NCBI GenBank assembly: GCA_013397115.1
Contig: VWZW01001748.1
Coordinates: 624,757-688,756 of the forward strand
Reading direction: 5' to 3'
Length of the DNA stretch: 64,000 bases
Source: Edolisoma coerulescens
Taxonomy: Eukaryota > Chordata > Aves > Passeriformes > Campephagidae
Shown: piece after piece, positions 1-13,430 of the stretch
How positions within the stretch are numbered: the first letter of the stretch is position 1
How the letters are laid out: each line of letters opens with the position of its first letter
Position numbers and translations under genes: made by a program
The notes under the pieces: model-generated
The model's database searches: none
Told to the model about the DNA's origin: nothing
What the model saw: the letters and a program-made list of their open reading frames with translations, nothing else

Positions 1-3000
1 ACATCTCCTCTGAAGTCACCCTTGCTCTTGTATGAATTTGATGAGAATTATGGTAGCTGCTATCCAGACCTGTCACGGTCCTCACCATTGTGCATTTCTG
101 CCTGTGTGTTCTCTGGCTGTTCTGCCTATTTCTCCTCCTGGTTCTGTAGTTCAGGTCCTCATTCATTCCTGCTTGACCTTTCTCTGGTCAAATTCCTATT
201 GTTGCCCACTAATATCCCTAGTAGGCATACTACCTTTTTGTCACTCCTGTCTTTTCCTAACTCCCCCCTTAATGTTACCCACTCCTGGCAAACAGACTGC
301 CAAATGGACTATCTACCCTTTTCTGCACTTGGATAAACTCAAGAGTGAATTAAATATACTTTAATAAGTACTTTTATACTGGTAGGGGACCCTGATTGCT
401 CCGTTTTCCCCATCAGTATAGGTTCTCCAGCCATTGCCTGGGATAATCACTGTGAAGTGGGTGGCATTAAAGGCTCCCTGTGCAGTGGGCCAGCAGATGG
501 CTGGCATGAGAAGTGCAGGAGGGGTCGACTGAGGATTCAATGGGAAGTCTGATAAGTCCTGCAGATCTGCAAGATGGATAGTTTATAGATGTGTATGTTG
601 GGATGTCTTCTGAATTTGGATGTTAAACAGGAGGTACTCATGATGCTTCACAGTTTGAGTCTTAGCTGACTAAAGTCACCTTGAATTTGAAGGTGTTTTT
701 ACATTTAGTCTTCTCTTCAGAAAGCTGTGTTTCAAGTTCCAAGGCTTTTCACAGCAGTCATCTTTAAATATAAATAAATATATTTTCTATTAAAAAGAGA
801 ACACCAGCCTTCCAAAGTTATTCAAATATAACTTCATCCTACAGAAGTCAAAGGGATGCTGCTCAATGACACTAAAGATCACATGATAACCATTAGTCAA
901 TATTTGCTGTACAGTAATTTCCATGTCCTTGTTCTATTTATGCTGGTGTGAAATGGCTGAAACAGTCAGTTTAGCCCTTGTTTTAAAAGTATTTCTTGTT
1001 ATTTTTCCACATCTCATGAACATATTCAGACTAGTTTACAAATTTAGGTAAATTCTATTGTTTAAAGAGAAAAAAATGTCAAAATAGCTTCAAATATCTT
1101 CCATTATGTTCTTTGTTACTCTGGTGTGTTTCTGTCTCTATCTATATTTTATTATTAAGAAGGTCTGATTTTACTTTTATGATGTGAATTCTGTCAAAAC
1201 AATGCATTAAATAATTCTGAATCATTATTATCCAATACTACATCTGTTGCTTTCTTTCTTATTTTTTTCCCTTCCCTTAGATGGTCCAGGATTGAAACCT
1301 GCTATTTCCTTAATATTCAGCTGTGGCTGACATATTATTTTGTCCTCCTACTTAGAATCCTTCAAACTACTGTGTTCATTATTCAAAGACCTTGAAGGGT
1401 CTTGCCTGTGACTGTTCCAGGTGTCTGAATGACACAGAAATGGTCCTTACACTGGTTCTTTCAGTCAGCATTGAGAAGCTGGTGTGCAGCAGCTCTCGAG
1501 AGGCATGGACAGCAAGGTGGAGAAGGACAAGTGTTACGGAATGATTTTAGAAAGCATGCTATCCAAGGCCTTGGTATTTCATGGCCTGCACAATTTTTTT
1601 GGGGGGGGATGAAGTAGTTGAGATCAGGTGTAGCCTGCAGTTGTTGCTTTAAGCCTGAGGAAGCCTGAGGACAGCCTTGCCCTGCAGGCTGTGGGATGCT
1701 CCATGGGACATCTACCAGTCAGGCACCAAAGGAGTAGAAGGCACAAACAAAATGGATGAGGCTTCCTAATTCTTCAGCTCAGCCCCAGGAAATTGTAGAG
1801 AGTCATGAACAAATACCTCATTTAAAATGTCTGTTCAATTCACAAAAGGCTGCAAAATGTTTCTCCAAATTTTTACACGCTTATTGGCTGGCCTAAAATT
1901 CAAAAAGCCCACAACCAAGTTGTGCTTCAGGAAAAGGTCAAGGGCAGAGCCCCAGGTTTTTTCAGTGACAGGAACTGCCTTGATGAAATATTAGGTGATC
2001 TTGGCAAGTGGAATTTCCTCACCTTGCAGATTAGGGCAAAAATCTTCGTCCAGTGCTCTCATCATGCCAAGGGAAAAATTACCCATCTCTCTCTGAAATA
2101 GCTGTGAGTACATGGACAGGGTACACAGACCCAAGATATCAGTGCCACCAGACTTAATGCAACCAAGACATGACTGCACCAGTGAACCCGCTGCAGTAAC
2201 TTGGGAGCAATGGCTGATATTTTGGGTGTCAGAATGATGGAAACTACTTCTCTCTCCAAAGCTGCTTACATCATTCATTGTAGAAACTGTGTTGGCTGTG
2301 CCTGTTCCTTCTTGAGACTCTTTTCTAGTTTGTCTAATTGTGGTTTTACTTAGAGTTTTTTAAGGTTTTTTCCTCTTTCTGCCTTCTATAGGAGGTCACT
2401 TGCTTTGCCTGGAACAGCTTGTGTGTGCAAGATGGTACCTAATATAGAAAAATCAAAAGCATATGTAGACAGTAAGTCAGTAACATCTGTCTTGGAAGAC
2501 AGCATTAGAACTCAGTGTTACTTAATCATAGCTTTACTTTTCTAGTCTCTTCTCCTAGGCACCCCAGCAGTGGAGTAATTGCTTAATGAGACCTCAGTTT
2601 AGAGACAGGCTGAACTTTGTCATTTGAAATGCCAGTGTCGCTTGTAAACTGGTGGTCACTGTACACATGTGTGAAAATGTATGCATGTGTGCATATGTGG
2701 TCTTATATATTTCAAATTCAATTATTAAAATGCTCTTCTCAGCATGATTTATAAATGGTGTTCCAACCAAGATCATGTCATTCTGGAACAAGATGGAGCA
2801 GCAGAGACAGACTGTTTGTACAATCACTTCTGGTAAGAGCTGGGAGCTGGCCTGTGTCTCAGCACATATTCCAGGGTGATGCCCAAGCCAGTGAACTCTT
2901 CACTACATTGCAAAGAGTATTCCTGGCACCTTCTTTTCACTTTGTGCTGCCGTGTGCTTAAAGGAGCAAACACCATGGGACCTGAAGGGCAATAGCCAGC

Positions 3001-6000
3001 TTGCCTGTAATTTGGGGGCTGACACACTTAGCCGGGCAGAAGGAAAGCTCCTAGAGCTCCTACAATTACTTAAACTCCCAGGCTGATGCTGCTCTACCAG
3101 AAAATGCCTGTGCCTTTCACAGAATGGGCTCTGTATCTCTTCCTGCCCACCACAGGTGAGAGTCCAACTCCATTTGATCTGTTCACCTTCTGACTTGTAG
3201 CTCTTCTATTCCTGGGTCCAGCTTTCATAGGAGTTGGGCACAAATGGTTAGTTTGGATGCCTTTCTCAGAGAGTAGAAACAGCATCAAACCTTTGCAGCC
3301 TGAGGAGAGGCCCAAGCCACAGGCAGCACTCCTCTTGTCTGAGCTGTGCCGAGCTGCGCTCAGTGGTGCTGGGGGAGCCATCACTCTGCCTTACAGCTCT
3401 GCTCCGCAGGTCACCTTGCCTTGGAGGAGGGCTGGATTCCACGCAGGTGTCCAGTACTTTTCCCTAGTTCCCTGTGCTGGAGGAGTGAGGCAGATATCTG
3501 ACATTGATGTCTGACAGCCTTGCCTCTGGAGCTCTTATTGGAATTCACCTCACAGAATAAGAAAATTAGCTGCTTATTTCCAAAAGGCTGAAATATTTTC
3601 TTCTCCTTCTTTTCCCTCAGGCTAGGTGGTTACATTTTGATGCACTTGCAGACAAAATGAAATGAGATGGACTGGAGCCAGTATAACACTGCTTGCAGTG
3701 CTGTAGTCAGAATCACAAAGGAGAAGCTTCTGTGTCGTGTTCTACTGAAACCACATCACTGGCATCAGTTATTGCTATTTCTAATCAATATAAATGTGCA
3801 AAACATTGTGTAAATGCTTTAGATTTTGCAGATAGTTCTGCAATGCCATTAATTCTTGCTGACTACCTGGGCAAGCACCCATTTACCTGGCAACATGATA
3901 AAGCATTAACCTTTCCTTATAAAGTGATGGGAAAGGAAAAAAATAGAGGGGGAATGCAGATCTTTTTTCTTCTGAAAGCTGTTTTTCATGAAAGACATTT
4001 GATATTTTTTTATGGTAGACAGAAAACAAGATTTCCATCTTGAAAAATATTTCTTTCACTCTATTTCTGAAACTTTGCATATTTTTAGATCAAAAAACAG
4101 AAGAACTCACATTACTAGGAAGATGCCTTGGCCTATTGAGTACTGAAGATGAAGCATTACAGTGAGAGGTATTTATTCATAAAGTTGGCATCTCTGTTGC
4201 CAACCTCATTTGCATTTGCAAACTGCACCAGATCTTCAGACCTTTACGTCTGCATGCTTCCAGAAAGCTATTTCTTTTCTAAAGGGATGTGTAGTTTTAA
4301 GTGTTTTCACTAATGTTTCTATAGAGTTATTTTTTCTTATTGTAAACTTTCCTGTGTAGTCTGAGGAATTTGGCCTTACCTCACAGAAAATTGTCCTCTG
4401 AAAGAACCTGTTGTGAAACTCAAGCCTGTTAATAGTCTTGGGCATAACTTGTGAAGACTGAAGAGTGTGTCTTTCTAAAAGCAACCCTAATGTTATGAAT
4501 AATTACTTCTTTGAATTCAAGGGAGGCTGGAAATTCACTTTTAAGCTGCCTGAAATGCTTCTTAGTAGTCTCTACTTTACAGCTGTAGAAATTGGGCTGG
4601 TACCCAGAGAGGGAGTGGAAATATCATTCTGATATCTGAAAGTACTGTGTAATTCATTCCTTCCTGGCAATCTTTTGGCCTTTCATTTCCTGGACTGTCC
4701 ATAAACCACAGAATTGTGCAGAAGTTTTAGAAGTTAATTCTGCAAAATATTAACCTATAAAGCTCCCTTGAAAGTCCCTCAGTCTTCTAAACATATGCAT
4801 CCTCCTGGTAAAGTAGAGGCTGGTGGCTGTTAGTGTTTGATAAATGCTCTGTTTGCAGAGAGCATGGTCTCACACAGGTAAAAATTACCATTGGCTTTAC
4901 GACATTTCTTAGAAATAGTAGGAATGTTCATATCTCTTTTCTTACCAGCTGAAAGCTGGTACCAGGCCAATGATAAATTTACCATTGATGGATCTCTGTG
5001 GGATGAGAACGCTACGCCCAGACAGCTTAAATGAAGAGTCCCATGTGATCCCAATAAGGTAGGGCTGGGAAATACACAGAATACAGACAAACCCAAGAGT
5101 GTTTCTACTTTGCTAACAGCTAAGTTCCTGTGGCTGTCACAAATCACCTTTCCTGGATACAAGTTACAGCACTCCAGGAACAATTAAGATTTTTCTGAAA
5201 ATCGGAAGAGGTGTATGAAAAATATGAACAAGGTCCTATGGGTATTCTGGGCTAAAAAGCTGTATAGACCCCTCTGAATTAAGCATGCTGTGCATATGAC
5301 TGTAGAAGCTACAACTCAGTGGTGCACCTGGTTCCTTCCCTGTCTTTGTCCCTGTCAAGTGAACTAAGGAAATGTCAATTTCAGAATTGTTTTCTTAAGA
5401 TACTGTGAGATTTCACATGATACTATAATCATATATTAGAGACAAGAAAATCATGGCTGAGCATCTTCACATGAGATTGACCCCTGGCCTCCACACCCTT
5501 CAATGTGTCAGTGTTGTATACGTGTGCAATAATAAAGCATTGGCTTGTGCCAGAAAAAAACTGGTGTACTGGGATAAAGCTGGCCAGCGTCTATAGAAAT
5601 CAGGCAGGTATACAGTTTTTCAAATCCCTTTCCTTGGGAGGTTCAGTTGTCTTAATAAGTGTCACTCTTTGGACATGAAAAGAGCCACGCGAACTCCGCT
5701 CTCAGAGAGAAGGCAGGAAAAAGGAGGGCCAAATTGGCCCACTCTTTATTATATATGTTCTTAGAAATCACCGTGGATTGGAGGGAGAAATTACCACCTC
5801 TCAATCACACTGGTCAAAGGAAAGATCCATCACAAGTCTCCTCCTAAGGAGAATGGAATGCAAACGATAAGGACAGTAAGCAAAACATGGCTATGTTTAC
5901 AGAAAATGTGTGAGAACTTTGTTACAGAAATGAAAACATCGAAGAGCTGCAAAATTCAGGGCGACAAATAAGTACAACTGGCCTTTCAGCTGTAGAGAAA

Positions 6001-9000
6001 TGATGTGAGTTGGAAAGCTGCTATTCCTGCCCTTTCCAACAGCCTGTGTCAGAGGCAAAGCCTTATGCCTTTTCTGCAGCAATGTCTGTGGTAGCTACAA
6101 TGGTAGCTGTGTGCCAGAAAGCAGACCTTGACATTTCTGTTTGTGAAAAATGGATTGAATTGTGCTTACTTCATCTCTGGCAAGAGCAAAGTGGACCTGA
6201 AGCATGCTGTATTTTAGAAAGGAAGAAAAGTGCAATTAGTTTACTTAAAAGCAAGTGCATGTGCCCACATTTTTAGGCATATCTCTTTCCATCCAGGGGA
6301 GGTTAGACTTTCCTGCCACACAGTAATGTCAGAAAATATCATGAGGGTACAGTTTATTGAAGTCAGTTGGGTTTTAGGCATTGCACCTTAGAATGAGAAT
6401 TTTGCACCACAGGTATAAGAAAAATACTGCCTTGGCTTTCTATTGCTCGGAGATAACTGCTAATAAATGCTGGTGACCTTTCAGACAAAGGACAACATTT
6501 TGCAAGTAAAGGGAGGATGAAAAATAATGCTTTAATATATTAAGCATCCCATTGCTAAGGCACAGAACAAGCAAAAGGTGGAGATGTATGTCCAGGTCAG
6601 AGTACTGACCTAGAATGAGATGAGGTATACTTCCCAAAGTGTGGAAGTTTTCTATTTTTTCCCCACCTTTCAAAAAATTGCTTTATTTCCAAGTGTTATA
6701 CAAGCTTAGCAGAAGCTCTAACCTGAAATAGCTAAGAACAAATCTCACCCTGTGAAGAAATCGTTTTCCTTTGCTGGAGCAGGTGTGTTGAGAACCCTGT
6801 CAGATGCTCATACATCAGGAACTGTGAGGGGACTGAGACAAACTGTTTCCAAGGCTGCAAGGAGACAGTTAAAAAGAATGAGCTTTGTACAGATGTGTCA
6901 GAGGGAACTTTAATAAAAAAGGGAAGGAGAAATGGACTTTTCCAAAATCTGCAAGTCATTGACATCAATTTTTCTGGGCCCAGTGTATGGTGATACATTT
7001 GCTTCTATCTTGTATAAAGAGAACTAACTAACAGGCTTTATACAAGTTGTGAGCTGCATTCAGGAATACTGCAGCAGATCTGTGGCATCCCCTGCTTGTC
7101 TACTACAGGAAACTTTTGTCCTGTGCTGGATATATGGGAAAAGAAGTCACAGAGAGAGGAAAATGTATTAAGAGCAGATGCACCCAAGAAATTATTTTGA
7201 GGCTGCATGAGTAATGGCAGTAGTATTTCAAAGGAAAGCAGTAAAACAATAAAAAAAGAAAGGAAAAGAGTTGGAGAGGGATTCATGTGAGCTCTCTAGC
7301 TGAAGGGAAGTGATCTCAGATGGAGGAATGGCTTTATTCCCTGGACACACCCCCTTTCTGTATAATGTCTTACTTAATTAATGTGAATTTTCCTAGGCAA
7401 AGTTTGTTTTTACAATTTGAAAGAAAAAGAAAAATGGAAAGAAAATGAAAAACAGCAAGCCATTGTGAAGGTTAACAAATGTGAGTTGTGCCATTGAATC
7501 TCCAATTTGAGGTACATGCCATGGAAGAATTTTATTTTTGTCTAGCTCAAATTGGTCTCACAGCGCAGCCTCTGTGTTGGCTGAGGAAGGAATGTGATGT
7601 TTGTGGCACATCCCTGCAGGGAGCATCAGAAAGAGCTGAAGACTCCCCTAGGACTTTCCAGTATCACATGCAATACACTGAGGAGAAAAGCTTTCCTAGA
7701 ATATTGTCTTTTACATGGACACGGGACTTGAGGCAAAGTCACAGCTGAGTCCTGATGTATTAGAAGGCTGGTAGGGAGCAAAATGAAAAAGCAGAAGGTC
7801 AAGCTGCTACCTGACATGTAGGGAAACCTCTACCTCTCTTGCACAGACTGGTGGCCTTTCTGACTACTGCTGTGTTACCGAAGCTTGAAGCACCAAGCTG
7901 CCTCTGAGGACACAAAATGCTTGCCCAGGCTATGTGGCTGATGTGACTATCAGATGTGTTGGTGATTGATGACTGTTCAAGGTCTTTTTGTAAATTGGCC
8001 TTGTATCCTGGATGGTAGAAGGAATAAGTTTGACAGTTACTGTGATTTTTTAAGCAGCATTCCTTGTCAGCACTCAGACCTCTGCAGATTGCTTTCTGAT
8101 CCTACTGAACAGCATGTCAAATATATTGTTGTTTTATGAGCATCTTTCCACCTTCCCAATTCCAAAAGTTTCTGGGGAGAGTAAGGCTCATGAGCAGAGT
8201 GTTAATATAGCCCATAAATCCTGTTGATGGCAGTACAGCGCCTGAACATTCTCAGGGGAGAAGGTTTTACAGCCCTTACCAAAATCAATTGCTCTACATC
8301 AGGCATGATACCTGCCATAATGACCCTAGCCTGATTCCACGTGGCGGTTTATAGTTAGCTGCCATTCATTTTTACTTAATTTGTAGCAAGACTCAGAGGC
8401 TAACAGTTAGGAAGGCAGCATGCATCTCAGTAGGTTGACACTCAGCAGCTTGTGTAGTCTGGACAAGCCCCCGCAGTTGCACCTGCAACTCAGGGTGTGC
8501 TGGTCTCAAGCTGCCCTGAGTACAAGTTTCATCCTTCTGTAGATTATTCCTACCATCTGGACAAAAAACTACCCAAGATGAAAGGGTTAAGCACATTAGT
8601 GCTTAGTGCTCTGTGCCAAAACAACAGTGTTTTACATGCCCAGCTCAGAGAAACAGTCCAAAATCCTCTGAATGCTGAGTAAGAGCATGATGAAACCAAT
8701 GCATGTCTTGTTCTCATTATGCATGGCACTCCAGCAAACCTCAGAGAACGAGTTTGAGGGATCATTGAACAGACCTGGTCTATCTCTCCTGATGCAATAT
8801 ATGTTTCTAATATATGTTCCTAAGCTTTCTCTACCTGCCAAGGCATAGTTAAGGACCTGAGGATTAGATCCAAAAGAGGCAACATGCATAACCTTTGACA
8901 TGCTTAATGGGTGCTATGGATAAATGTAAAGCAAGACTCATGGACGAGGCCATAACCCAGAGTTCCCCACAGCTGGGTGTACAAAGTCAAACTCACTTTG

Positions 9001-10455
9001 ACTCTTCATTTAATTCATTTACCATCACTTTCTTCCAGTGGAAATAAAAGATACAAATGGGGCACAGGTGATTCTTGCTCTGAAGTCAAAAGAAACATTC
9101 CCACATTTCACAGTCTGTAATGTCTCAAATACTTGAGAAAACAGTAACAACCTTAGCTCACACAGAAAGGAAATGATATGAGATGCTTGAAGACTGAAAT
9201 AATGGGAATCTTGAAAAAAGATCCCTTTAGGCAGAGATGGTAGCATTCATCACACCAGGGCTGGTGTGCTGGGTACCATGTAAGGGTATAGGGAATGACA
9301 CTTTGTCCCCCAAGTCCCAGTTATTGTCCTCCTCTAGTAGTGTTAAGTGCAAGCCCAGTAGCCTGTTTGCATACTCTTTGATTGGTATCAATGTTTGTAT
9401 TAGCATTCAAAAAACAACAAAGGGTGTGTTAAAAATAGCAGAGATGACAGAAAGAGGGCAATTACTTGGTTGTGTGAATAGGAAGGATAATATTAAGTTA
9501 CTGTGTAATTAAGGTTAGACCAAGGTGAAATAAAGATAGCAAACAAGGAAAGTAAGGAAAGGTTACTCATTCTGGACCCAAACCTATCCCTGCTGAATTT
9601 ATTGACAGGTTTACACCGACCTCTCTGAAAGCGAATAGGAGTAGACTTGAGATTAATTTAGAGACATATTCATAAGGCAATTTAGTGAAACTTGATAATG
9701 TATAAAATAGAAGAAAAAAGCACAGACAAATAATAGGGAATTTACTAAGCTCTCATCTTGGAAGCAGTTTGATAGCATTTCTCACATATCATGCTGTCTG
9801 CTTATTATGAGAGATGAAATGCATGGTTTTGTTTCACATTAGATTATTTATGGGATTTCTTCAGGGCAAATCATTTTCCAAAGGCCTGAACCTGGATGTG
9901 TTCTGCCACTGGACATTCTCAGGGTGCATGGCTAGTTACCAGCAGGGTACCAGTGTTGTTTTCATGCTTGACTGGGAAGCATTTCTGGCCTAAATCCCAT
10001 CTTATTTGCAGCTATCAGAAAATGCTACCTTCTTTTACTGAACAGGCATGGAAGTTATTGATTTCTCCTCTGTGTTCATGGGGTTGTTGGGACTGCCTGA
10101 AACAGTTCAAGAAAATTGTGTGTGAGACAAAGAAGCAAACTAATTAAATCTTCAGAGAGGAAAACGACTTAAACGATGAAAGATGGTGGTAAATTACTTA
10201 GCTAACAAATAGGTGCCTTGGAAATTGAACTACAAATTAGGTTATCTAATTTTTCACCACAAACCTAAGCAGTTCCATTAATGATGATTTCCATCTTGTG
10301 ATAATATTTCATGGCTCATCAGGAGCTTCCTGAGACATCTTAATGGCAGCTGGAAACAATGGTAATACAAAGCTTTTGATTCCAGGTAAGGTGATGAGAC
10401 TTTTCCAAAGAAAAGGACCATAAAAATGATGATGCTTTCATGTGTTGTTATGTTC
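1..10455. other. Noncoding, apparently single-copy DNA
   Basis: No recognisable gene or repeat was seen in this stretch. It is A+T-rich with stop codons in all frames, and the open frames are short, overlap on opposite strands and resemble no known protein. Small items are a 10-nt tandem duplication (AAGCCTGAGG, 1651-1670), a T-run followed by a G-run near 1597-1608, a TG-rich patch around 2655-2700, and a slightly G+C-richer patch at about 3260-3530 with an 85-codon frame I do not recognise. An AATAAA hexamer near 5530 stands alone, with no gene upstream that would make it a real polyadenylation site. Old, highly diverged repeats could be missed by eye. Confidence 0.6.
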
Positions 10456-10458
10456 ATA

Positions 10459-10758
10459 CTACCAAAGAACATAGTCCTCTTTGTGTCCAGCTGAATAGAG
10501 CATTAAATCATAATTTAGACAAACAAATTTGATCCCTTTACTGTCACGCGTGTTGTGAACATTGCCCTGTGGGGCTGCACTGAGGGGTTGTTGTGATGTA
10601 CAATGGCCATGCTCCAGGCAGGCTTCTTCTGAGGCAGGAACTTTTTGTTTCTTGACTGGTGCCTTCTGGCCTTTACCAATGTCTTTGTAAGGTGTCAGAT
10701 CAGATTTTCCAGATTTCCCAGCAGTTGTCTGGGTGCCCACTAGCACTGCATAAAATCA
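10459..10758 (-). other. Candidate relic exon or chance ORF, unrecognised
   Basis: The minus strand is open for about 99 codons, from just after a TGA near 10759 to a TAG at about 10459. It has no in-frame ATG at its beginning, so it would have to be an exon or a fragment. The translation is hydrophilic and lysine-rich in its first half (GKSGKSDLTPYKDIGKGQ, KAPVKKQK), then has two nearby cysteines and a more hydrophobic end (FVCLNYDLMLYSAG). An AG dinucleotide before GTGGGC could be a splice acceptor, and TTTG followed by GTAGT at the other end could be a splice donor. There is no domain I recognise, no obvious polypyrimidine tract, and no neighbouring exon. Chance ORF, decayed retrocopy and genuine exon are all possible. 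Chance is the default. Confidence 0.15.
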
Positions 10759-10759
10759 C

Positions 10760-12329
10760 TCACTTGGAGCACACGCTGCAATTATTAGTGATTTGATTTC
10801 TTATACATATATTGTACTATGTTTCAGCATTAATTCTGCAGTGAGAAAAATGCATATTGCATAGTATGTTATCTCATTCCATCTGCCTGCACACTGATAT
10901 TCAGAAAACTCATTTTCTAATATATCGTTTTTTCCCCCCTTCTTTAAAACAAGACTTTAAATCATATTGTAGCTGAGAGAGCTGTTGTGAATTTATGGGA
11001 GACTTTTTTCTGTCAGTTCCCAGAGCACCTTGCTGCAAGGTTAGTGGTTAGTGCACTGTGTCTAAGTGGCAGAGATAGATGAGCAAACAAACACGGGTCT
11101 GTATAGCAATAACAATATAGTGTGCATGTTTGACAAAGGAGGAGGGAAATATAAATTTCACTTTTGAGAGGTAGCTTCAACCTTTACATGATTTCAACAT
11201 GATTTCGGATTTTGTCTCCCCTCCCCTCCCTGCTTTCTTTCCAAGTGATTAATCAGAGAAGTCATCCAGTTGTTATTTTACACTATCAGATGTGGCGGTG
11301 TTTAGCTGTGGTAAAAGACAGCATGGCTAATGTGTGGCATTTTAAAGAAATTACTGCATTTTATACCAAGTGGAGCAGGTTGTATGACTTCTGTGGTAGG
11401 TAAAGTTGAGGACAGCTAATCAGATCCAAATCCTGTGACAACATCTTTACTAATTCCAGACAAGGAATGTGCACTTGTTTGTTCCCAATAGTTGCTGTCG
11501 TGTCAGACGGCATTTTGAAGCTCAGGAATAGCAGATCAGCTTAAAGGCCTGAAGAAAAATATTCAACAATATTGAAGAAGCAGCTTTTCCTTTCTTTTCC
11601 TATCAGCCCACCAATGCTTCCTACCGAGCCACTCATTTGGGCAGGACCCTGCAGAGGCTTGGCAGGGGAGCTGCAAAAGCAGACTGGCTCTTTACCAATG
11701 ATGTTCCTTCAAGCTGTGGAAATAGAACTTTTCCCATTTTGACTCTAACTCTATATGTACTATGTATCCTCCATAAGGTGACATACAATGTCCAGTTGCA
11801 GGACCCAGTTTCTTCACTGTTATAACATTGTTTTTTCTGTGGCTAAAGAAAAGTGATAATATTTGGTTTGTTTAATTCTGCAGATTACCCTTAAAATAAC
11901 TGAAAGCCACATAACTGATTTAAGATCTTGTATCTTATTGAATCAATAGGATATAATGTCAGGATACTCAGAGGTAATAAGCTTTGAATCCTAGAGATTT
12001 GAACAGGAGGACCTGCAGTTAAACTACTTAAGAGGCGGATTTTAAGATGGGATTTAGATGCCTAACTGTGCAGATGGTTTCTCACTGCCTTTTGCAACAA
12101 GCACTATGAAAAGGTATCCTGCAGGATTCAATTCTCCTAGATGTGTGCATCTGAAAGTTTACTTTTAAGAATCTGCTTTGAGGACTTTTGAAAATATTAC
12201 CCCATGAGAGTGTACATGCATCTTGAGAGTTTTAAATGCAATATGGACTTAAGGCTCCTTCTGTAAAAGTGCTGGTTTTGGCTGTTGTCACAGACTTGTA
12301 GGGGATCTGATTCAGTCTGGTTTTGTCTT
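10760..12329. other. Noncoding, apparently single-copy DNA
   Basis: No gene or repeat could be recognised here. The stretch is A+T-rich with pyrimidine runs (near 10927-10942 and 11215-11240) and unremarkable short frames on both strands. Confidence 0.55.
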
Positions 12330-12570
12330 CATGAGGCGTGCATGCTTTTGGGCAGGGAGCTGGATAACCGGTAACACAGTGAAAGTGCGTTTGTTCGTAC
12401 ATGCGAATGATTATTCATGGAATATTTTTGCTTCATTGGCCGGCTCTGTCAAGTATCCACCCACCTACAATGAGTGGACTCAGAATGTCACAAAAATAAG
12501 GGCTCGAATGCTTAACACACTGAAGGCTGGATTCAGATGAAGATCTGAATAACAGGTCTTTAATAACGTT
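12330..12570. other. CpG-retaining patch in CpG-poor DNA
   Basis: About eight CpG dinucleotides fall within roughly 240 bases (for example in GGCGTG, ACCGGT, GTGCGT, TTCGTA, TGCGAA, GCCGGC, CTCGAA and AACGTT), while the surrounding kilobases have very few. A 69-codon plus-strand frame (12331-12540) spans most of it, but its translation matches nothing I know. CpG retention in methylated vertebrate DNA can mean recent insertion, purifying selection or hypomethylation. The patch is too small and too A+T-rich for a CpG island. It could be a piece of a conserved noncoding element or an unrecognised repeat. Confidence 0.3.
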
Positions 12571-13019
12571 GCCTTCAAAGTCAGCCAGCAAGAACATTAC
12601 AGGATTGGATCTGATGTCTCTAGGGGCAAAAGAACTAAAAAATCCCACCATACTGAGTAGGAAATCCAGAAGAAATGTGAGAAAAGAAAATGTGATATGC
12701 AGCACATGTATGATTCAAGAAGTGATTATTGTTGGGTATCTGAAGGTACATACATTTGGGAAGGTAAAACATTTGTAGAAGGGAGAGTCTTCCCTTTAAG
12801 AGCAGCTCCGACCTTACAATTCAATGGCAAAAATCATTATTTTCTCCGTACTTCTTTTTTGAGAAAAGAAAATCTTCACCTCATCTACTTCAAGATCCTC
12901 TAACTGCTGTGCTTTCTAACTATCAGTCTCCATTTACTTTTCTGTACAGAAAAAAGAGCCTTGTAGAAGGGCACCTTTTAAAAAGTGCATTGTAATTTCT
13001 TAGTACATCGACACTTGTT
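12571..13019. other. Noncoding, nothing recognised
   Basis: This is A+T-rich DNA with overlapping short frames on both strands. No known repeat, RNA gene or protein similarity was seen. Confidence 0.5.
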
Positions 13020-13430
13020 GAACTCTTGCTGGTTATATTGGGTGAAAAATGCTGATGTGCTTGTAATTCATATCAATAAGAGTATGATGATCAATTTTTT
13101 TTTTGTCAAATACATTCTTTAATAGGTTACATTTTGTGTGGTTGATTATTCTGATAAAATCAATTTAATCAGCTATCAAGATATGACAGAACACATTCAG
13201 GCAGTGTCATTCATTTCAAAAGAATAATAATTTCAATTAAAGACAAGCTGCCAACCATTCTAATGAGGTATCTCAACATCAGCAGGATTTCATGCTGATG
13301 ATCAAAATGAGATATTTCAGGGCTTCTAAAAAATTATGATTATAAGCCAAGATATTGCATTAATACCAGGATACACTGTCACTATTTAGTCACCAAATCA
13401 TCAGTACTTTAAACATATTCTTATTAGCTC
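13020..13430. promoter_or_regulatory. Candidate conserved noncoding element (homeodomain-type motifs)
   Basis: This is an A+T-rich block without long homopolymers apart from one T-run. It is dense in TAAT/ATTA cores (TTAATAGG, AATTTAATCAG, TTCAATTAAAG, TTCTAATGAGG, GCATTAATACC) and in GATTA/TAATC-like words. Such texture is common in developmental enhancers in gene deserts. It contains a two-part inverted repeat: TATCTCA (13269-13275) pairs with TGAGATA (13308-13314), and inside it CATCAGCA (13277-13284) pairs with TGCTGATG (13293-13300). Regulatory function is inferred only from motif density. Cross-species conservation was not tested. Confidence 0.22.

Noticed and set aside
4590..4640. CR1-like phrase (GTACCCAGAGAGGGAGTGG)
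   Set aside because: Isolated resemblance of under 20 bases without supporting flanks.
5525..5560. AATAAA as a gene 3' end
   Set aside because: No upstream coding sequence and the hexamer is frequent by chance in A+T-rich DNA.
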